From positions 1-64,000 of the forward strand of contig NZ_JAHBYB010000009.1 of assembly GCF_019636155.1 (NCBI RefSeq): 64,000 bases of DNA. The letters are read 5' to 3'. Source of the DNA: Brevundimonas sp. (GTDB taxonomy: Bacteria > Pseudomonadota > Alphaproteobacteria > Caulobacterales > Caulobacteraceae). The translations under genes and the position numbers were made by a program. Of the stretch, positions 61,609-64,000 are shown in pieces. The stretch's first letter is position 1, and every line of letters begins with the position of its first letter. Below the pieces are notes generated by a model. The model did not search any database, was not told the origin of the DNA, and saw nothing but the letters and a program-made list of their open reading frames with translations.

Positions 61609-61677
61609 CGGAGCGTTAGGGCCGTTCGGCCATAGTCTTCCCAAAGGGCCGCGAACGCCCTGTGTCGGGGATGGTGA

Positions 61678-63624
61678 ATGGGTCAGACGCTCCAGATCGG
61701 CGAGAAGACCGGCTGGGCGACCGCCGTCCGGCAGCGCCGTCGAGCCCTGCTGATCCGCCTGTGCGTCGGTGCGGCCACCGGCCTGATCATCAGCCCCCTG
61801 CTGGGCTACGCCTTCAGCCTGCCCTGGGTGGCGGCCTATTTCGCCATGCAGCTGCTGGAGACCGCGATCTTCAGCCCGATCATCAGCCGCCGCACCGAGA
61901 CCCTGCCCGTCTGGCGCAGCGCCCTGGGCGGACTGATCCTGTTCCTGAACACGGGGATGATCGGCGGACTGTCCGTGCCGCTGTGGCTGACCGGCGGGGC
62001 CATGGGCGGCATCTGCGCCGGGGTCCTGCTGCCGGCGGTGCTGGTCTATTCAGTGGTGAACGCCCCCCGCTCCGGTCTGGTCCTGGCCCTGACCATCGCG
62101 CCCCAGCTGATCTTCATGGCCATGACGCCCGCCTTCATGACGGCCAATGGCGCCACCCCGGCCTACGCCACGGCGGCCGGCGCCGCCCTGGTGGTGTTCG
62201 TGGCCTTCTGCCTGACCACCTGGCAGCGGATGAACCAGGCCTCCATCGCCGAATCCCGCGCCCGGATCGAAGCCGAGCAACGCTGCGACGCGGCCGAGCG
62301 CGCCATGGCCGGCCGCGCCGCCTTCCTGGCCGCGGTGGCCCACGACCTTCGCACCCCCATCGGCGCCATCCTGACCGGCGCGGCCGAGATCGGCAGCGAC
62401 GCCGACGGTTCCGCGCGCGGCCAGGCCGCCCTGATCGCCGACGCCGGACAGATGATGAAGGGGCTGCTGGACGACCTGCTGGATCATTCCCGGCTGGAGG
62501 CCGGACGGATGTCGGTCGAGGCGACGGACGTGGACCTGCGCGCCCTGATGGCCCAGACCGCCCGCCTGTGGCGCGGCCCCGCCCTGGCCAAGGGCCTGCG
62601 CCTGACCATCGTCGGCGGACACAGCCTGCCGGCCTCTGTGCGGGGCGACGCCATGCGCATCCGCCAGGTGCTGAACAACCTGATGTCCAACGCCCTGAAA
62701 TTCACCCAGGACGGCGGCATCACCATAAGGCTGAACGCCTGGCGCGAGGATTCGGGCGACCACGCCGTCACCATCGAAGTGGCGGACACCGGCCCCGGCA
62801 TGACGCGCGACCAGCTGGACCGGCTGTTCACCGCCTTCGACCAGACCGCCGATGGCGTCGGCGCCCGCTTCGGCGGATCGGGCCTGGGCCTGGCCATCAG
62901 CCGCGAGCTGGCCCAGCTGATGGGCGGCCGCCTGACGGTGCGCAGCCAGCCGGGTCAGGGCGCCCGCTTCACCCTGTCCCTGACCCTGCCCGAGGGGTCG
63001 GGCCGCCCCGTGCCCGCCATCGACGATACGGGCCTGGACCAGGCCAGCCGCGGCGCCATCGCCCGCGCCCTGGCCGATCGGGCCGCCGCCCCGACGCCGC
63101 CCGCGCCCGAACCCCTGGCCCCGGCCGCGACGCTCGCGCCCGCCCCGGAAGCGGCGGCGTTGGAGCCGTCGGTTCAGGCCGCCGACGAGACCCAGGCCGA
63201 GGACGAGGGCCGCCCCCTGTCGATCCTGGTGGTCGACGACCACGACATCAACCGCCGGGCCATCCAGCTGATCCTCCAGCCCCTGGGGTGCGAGATCGCC
63301 ACCGCCGCCGACGGGCTGCAGGCCCTGGCGGCCTGCGAGGCGCGCGCCTTCGACGTCATCTTCATGGACGTGCGGATGCCCGAGCTGGACGGCCGCGAGA
63401 CCACCCGCCGGCTGCGCGCCGGCGCCGGCCCGAACGCCCGCACCCCGGTGATCGCCGTCACCGCCGACACCCAGCCCGAGGATGTCGAGGCGTGTCGGGC
63501 GGCCGGCATGGCCTATTTCGTCTCCAAGCCCCTGACGCCCGCGGCCCTGATCGGGGCCCTGCAACATGTCCTCAGCGACGCTCAGGCCGCCGACGAAGCC
63601 TCGCCCGAGATCGTCGCCGCCTGA
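61678..63624 (+). CDS. Hybrid sensor histidine kinase with C-terminal receiver
   Basis: A 648-residue protein. Residues 20-190 form about six membrane spans without an obvious ligand domain. The HisKA H-box [13 protein letters not shown] has the phospho-His at residue 222. The HATPase domain has [23 protein letters not shown] and [13 protein letters not shown]. After a Pro/Ala linker, the receiver ([18 protein letters not shown]) has phospho-Asp 564 in [11 protein letters not shown] and Lys-617. The stimulus and partner are unknown. The last 43 bp overlap the convergent vsr gene. Confidence 0.96.
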   Translation: MGQTLQIGEKTGWATAVRQRRRALLIRLCVGAATGLIISPLLGYAFSLPWVAAYFAMQLLETAIFSPIISRRTETLPVWRSALGGLILFLNTGMIGGLSVPLWLTGGAMGGICAGVLLPAVLVYSVVNAPRSGLVLALTIAPQLIFMAMTPAFMTANGATPAYATAAGAALVVFVAFCLTTWQRMNQASIAESRARIEAEQRCDAAERAMAGRAAFLAAVAHDLRTPIGAILTGAAEIGSDADGSARGQAALIADAGQMMKGLLDDLLDHSRLEAGRMSVEATDVDLRALMAQTARLWRGPALAKGLRLTIVGGHSLPASVRGDAMRIRQVLNNLMSNALKFTQDGGITIRLNAWREDSGDHAVTIEVADTGPGMTRDQLDRLFTAFDQTADGVGARFGGSGLGLAISRELAQLMGGRLTVRSQPGQGARFTLSLTLPEGSGRPVPAIDDTGLDQASRGAIARALADRAAAPTPPAPEPLAPAATLAPAPEAAALEPSVQAADETQAEDEGRPLSILVVDDHDINRRAIQLILQPLGCEIATAADGLQALAACEARAFDVIFMDVRMPELDGRETTRRLRAGAGPNARTPVIAVTADTQPEDVEACRAAGMAYFVSKPLTPAALIGALQHVLSDAQAADEASPEIVAA

Positions 63625-64000
63625 CCGGCCTTCACGGCCGCGACCAGACGCCGGTCGAAATCGGCGGCCTTCAGGGCGCACTCCCACACGGTGATCACGG
63701 CCCAGCCGTCCTGGGCCAGGCGCGTCGCATGGGCGGCGTCGCGGGCGCGGTTGCGCGCGATCTTGGCGATCCAGTAGTCGGCGTTGGCCTTGGGCTGGCG
63801 GGCGCCGCGCCGGCAGTCGTGACCGTGCCAGAAGCAGCCGTGCACGAAGACGGCCACCCGTCGGCCCTTCATCACCAGATCGGGACGGCCGGGCAGGCCC
63901 TGCCCGCCCAGCCGATAGCCGACGCCCGCGGCGCGCAGCACGGATCGCACCCGCCGCTCGGGCCCGGTGTCGGCGCCGCGGACCCGCCGCATGACGGCGC
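63582..64000 (-). CDS. vsr: Very short patch repair endonuclease (Vsr), 5' end beyond the window
   Basis: Vsr nicks next to T:G mismatches that arise from deamination of 5-methylcytosine. The visible 139 residues include VMRRVRGADTGPERRVRSVLRAAGVGYRL, GRPDLVMKGRRVAVFVHGCFWHGHDCRRGARQPKAN with the catalytic Asp and His residues, and YWIAKIARNRARDAAHATRLAQDGWAVITVWECAL. The family usually has about ten residues before the VMR block, and the frame stays open to the edge (AV before Met at 63992), so the start is probably off the window. Confidence 0.92.
   Translation of the reverse strand, partial: AVMRRVRGADTGPERRVRSVLRAAGVGYRLGGQGLPGRPDLVMKGRRVAVFVHGCFWHGHDCRRGARQPKANADYWIAKIARNRARDAAHATRLAQDGWAVITVWECALKAADFDRRLVAAVKAGQAATISGEASSAA

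Overview
The window is GC-rich alphaproteobacterial chromosome. Its gene content points to the Caulobacterales, most likely a Brevundimonas-like genome (inference). Pointers are an RcdA-type DUF1465 protein next to DUF1192, a TrcR-type DUF1013 regulator, a FzlA-type GST with a C-terminal ELDF, a BA14K-like secreted protein, and high-GC codon use with abundant short intergenic palindromes. No tRNA, rRNA, CRISPR array or prophage was seen. The first ~1.17 kb is the exception: its GC is visibly lower, it encodes a TPR region of a different flavour, and it is joined in frame to ProC at a GGC-rich low-complexity tract. This is either an assembly chimera or a real gene fusion.

Layout. 0-3.2 kb (minus): ProC, a small membrane protein, a YbjN-like protein and UbiK. 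3.4-6.1 kb (plus): lgt, a MidA-type methyltransferase and pgeF. 6.1-9.7 kb: a nucleotidyltransferase-like protein and lpxC (minus), then efp and an inositol-monophosphatase-family gene (plus). 9.75-10.6 kb: a complete IS5-family (IS427-type) insertion sequence. 10.7-18.4 kb: an ABC exporter, rpmE, an L,D-transpeptidase, rcdA-DUF1192, a quinone oxidoreductase, a CVNH/crystallin secreted protein, trcR and a DUF465 gene too short for usual cut-offs. 18.5-25.3 kb: ubiX, a second DUF465 gene, a diguanylate cyclase, purE-purK, an MFS transporter and a proline iminopeptidase. 25.4-31.4 kb (minus): the elongasome operon mreB-mreC-mreD-mrdA-rodA. 31.6-37.1 kb: GST, TVP38/DedA-like protein, aspartate aminotransferase, EamA transporter, polyprenyl diphosphate synthase and a TrmN6-like methyltransferase. 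37.07-38.28 kb: 1.2 kb with no convincing gene but many repeats. 38.3-48.3 kb: uppP, a citrate-synthase-like protein that lacks the catalytic histidines, a CDF transporter, fzlA, queG, an FKBP lipoprotein, threonine ammonia-lyase, envelope proteins, rpmA and rplU. 48.4-53.5 kb: a metal-handling neighbourhood (NicO/UreH-like membrane protein, His-rich CDF, His-rich CobW GTPase) interleaved with two toxin-antitoxin modules, then a WD40 protein. 53.6-64 kb: mtgA, an M2 metallopeptidase, a TadG/VWA protein, gloB, a methyltransferase, sixA-DUF952-pyrD, a hybrid histidine kinase and the 3' part of a Vsr endonuclease cut by the right edge.

The main biological theme is envelope growth and cell cycle: lgt, lpxC, pgeF, uppP, mtgA, an L,D-transpeptidase, the Mre/Rod/PBP2 operon, and the rcdA, trcR and fzlA homologues. 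No obvious large new defence or biosynthetic system is present. The items most worth checking are the ProC-TPR junction, the citrate-synthase pseudoenzyme, the toxin-antitoxin modules around CobW, the CVNH-crystallin fusion, terminator-like hairpins in the leaders of both rpmE and rplU, and the palindromic repeat families.
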